A stretch of 64,000 nucleotides of DNA. Source: Halobellus captivus. GTDB lineage: Archaea > Halobacteriota > Halobacteria > Halobacteriales > Haloferacaceae. Under the pieces are notes generated by a model. That model was not told where the DNA came from. It worked only from the letters and a program-made list of their open reading frames with translations, and did no database searches. Location: NCBI RefSeq assembly GCF_003697845.1, contig NZ_RDQE01000007.1, positions 117,495 to 181,494 of the forward strand, read 5' to 3'. Each line of letters opens with the position of its first letter. Position 1 is the first letter of the stretch. A program made the translations under genes and the position numbers. Shown piece after piece: positions 63,138 to 64,000 of this stretch.

Positions 63138-64000
63138 ATGACGGAATCATCGACGGCAGTCCAGCTCGACGACGTCCGCAAGGAGTTCGGGGACACCATC
63201 GCCGTGGACGGGATCGATATCGACCTCCGGCGCGGCGAGTTCTTCTCGCTTCTCGGCCCGTCCGGCTGTGGGAAGACGACCACGCTCCGGATGATAAGCG
63301 GGTTCGAGACGCCGACCGACGGCTCGATCCGTATCGAGGGCGAGGACGTGGTTCATCGGCCACCGAACAAGCGGAACACGAACCTGGTGTTCCAGGGTCT
63401 CTCGCTTTTCCCGCACATGACCGTCGCGGAGAACATCGGATACGGGCTGAAAAAGGAGGGCGTCGAGGCCGGCGAGCGCGAGCAGCTCGTCGAGAAGTAT
63501 CTCGACATCGTCGACCTCTCCGGCTACAAGAACCGCAAGCCACAGGACCTCTCCGGCGGCCAACAACAGCGTGTCGCGATCGCGCGTGCGCTGGTCAACG
63601 AACCCGATATCCTCCTTCTGGACGAGCCGCTCTCGAGTCTCGACCGGAAGCTGCGCCAGGAGATGCAGGTCGAACTCCAGGAGATCCACGACCGCGTCGA
63701 GAGCACGTTCTTCTACGTGACACACGACCAGGACGTGGCGATGAGCATGTCGGACCGGCTCGCCGTGATGAACGACGGACACATCGAACAGATCGGCACA
63801 CCCAAGCAGATCTACCGTGAGCCGGCCACCGCGTTCGTCGCCGACTTCATCGGCGACACGAACCTGCTCGACGGCGTCGTCGAGAACACGACCCACCCGC
63901 CGCGGCTCGAACTCGATGCCGGCACCGAGGTGACCGTCGAGCTGGGCGAGTCCCCGGCGAAGGGTGAGGTGATCGCCTCCATCCGGCCGGAGGAGCTCGA
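63138..64000 (+). CDS. PotA-like ABC importer ATP-binding protein (3' end outside window)
   Basis: The frame is open from the ATG at 63138 to the window edge (287 codons). Walker A is GPSGCGKTT (40-48), Q-loop LVFQGLSLFPHMT, signature DLSGGQQQRVAIARAL and Walker B ILLLDEPLSSLD, with FFYVTHDQ as H-loop. The C-terminal OB-type regulatory domain starts near ADFIGDTNLLDG and IASIRPEEL. It is the ATPase for the PotBCD-like set that lies divergently upstream. The usual Q-loop Tyr or Asn after FQ is Gly here, a small variation. Confidence 0.93.
   Translation, partial: MTESSTAVQLDDVRKEFGDTIAVDGIDIDLRRGEFFSLLGPSGCGKTTTLRMISGFETPTDGSIRIEGEDVVHRPPNKRNTNLVFQGLSLFPHMTVAENIGYGLKKEGVEAGEREQLVEKYLDIVDLSGYKNRKPQDLSGGQQQRVAIARALVNEPDILLLDEPLSSLDRKLRQEMQVELQEIHDRVESTFFYVTHDQDVAMSMSDRLAVMNDGHIEQIGTPKQIYREPATAFVADFIGDTNLLDGVVENTTHPPRLELDAGTEVTVELGESPAKGEVIASIRPEEL

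Noticed and set aside
1-64000. tRNA and rRNA genes
   Set aside because: The intergenic stretches were read for cloverleaf-type sequence (GTTCGANTC arms) and none was convincing.

Overview
The window is chromosomal DNA of a haloarchaeon, most likely in the Haloferacales/Halorubrum area (a guess from gene content and style). Most of it has very high GC, strongly acidic proteins, ATGA/GTGA operon overlaps, leaderless starts about 30 bp after a TATA box, Tat signal peptides with lipoboxes, and archaeal information genes (TBP, TFB, RadA, PCNA, an XPD-like helicase). No tRNA, rRNA or CRISPR array was seen.

Region 1 (about 1-12.6 kb) is visibly poorer in GC and looks like an acquired or rearranged accessory block. 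It holds the 3' part of an IS110-family transposase with a structured tail, a frameshifted IS5-family transposase, a PanE-like dehydrogenase, a five-gene peptide/nickel-type ABC importer operon, an aldo/keto reductase and an LVIVD-repeat propeller protein. It ends in a truncated aldo/keto reductase whose surviving 3' end already has core composition, so the junction lies at or inside that remnant.

Region 2 (13-26.5 kb) is core: an IclR-type regulator facing a CitE-like lyase, the cell-shape pair RdfA and an SMC-like protein (Sph3 type), TBP, an XPD/DinG-like helicase, a COG2150 ACT regulator, RadA, and an ammonium transporter fused to a PII domain.

Region 3 (26.5-38 kb) has hemL and a complete arginine route using the LysW/ArgW carrier: argG-argH, then lysW-argX-argC-argB-argD-argE in overlapping order, then argF. 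Glutamate is attached to the carrier, phosphorylated, reduced, transaminated and released as ornithine, then carbamoylated and turned into arginine. The carrier here has no cysteine at all.

Region 4 (38-58 kb) is mixed housekeeping: rhodanese plus FMN reductase, phosphohexomutase, PCNA, a 7TM sensor kinase, a frameshifted MFS transporter, malate dehydrogenase, a DUF5790-type gene whose promoter carries the same element as radA, creatininase, an ABC exporter, RNase Z, a HIT protein, a MinD-like ATPase and TFB.

Region 5 (57-64 kb) has a CARF-type regulator (DUF6293/HFX_2341) with a perfect inverted repeat between its TATA box and start codon, a divergent GTPBP1-like GTPase, and a PotABCD-type importer whose ATPase gene runs off the window.
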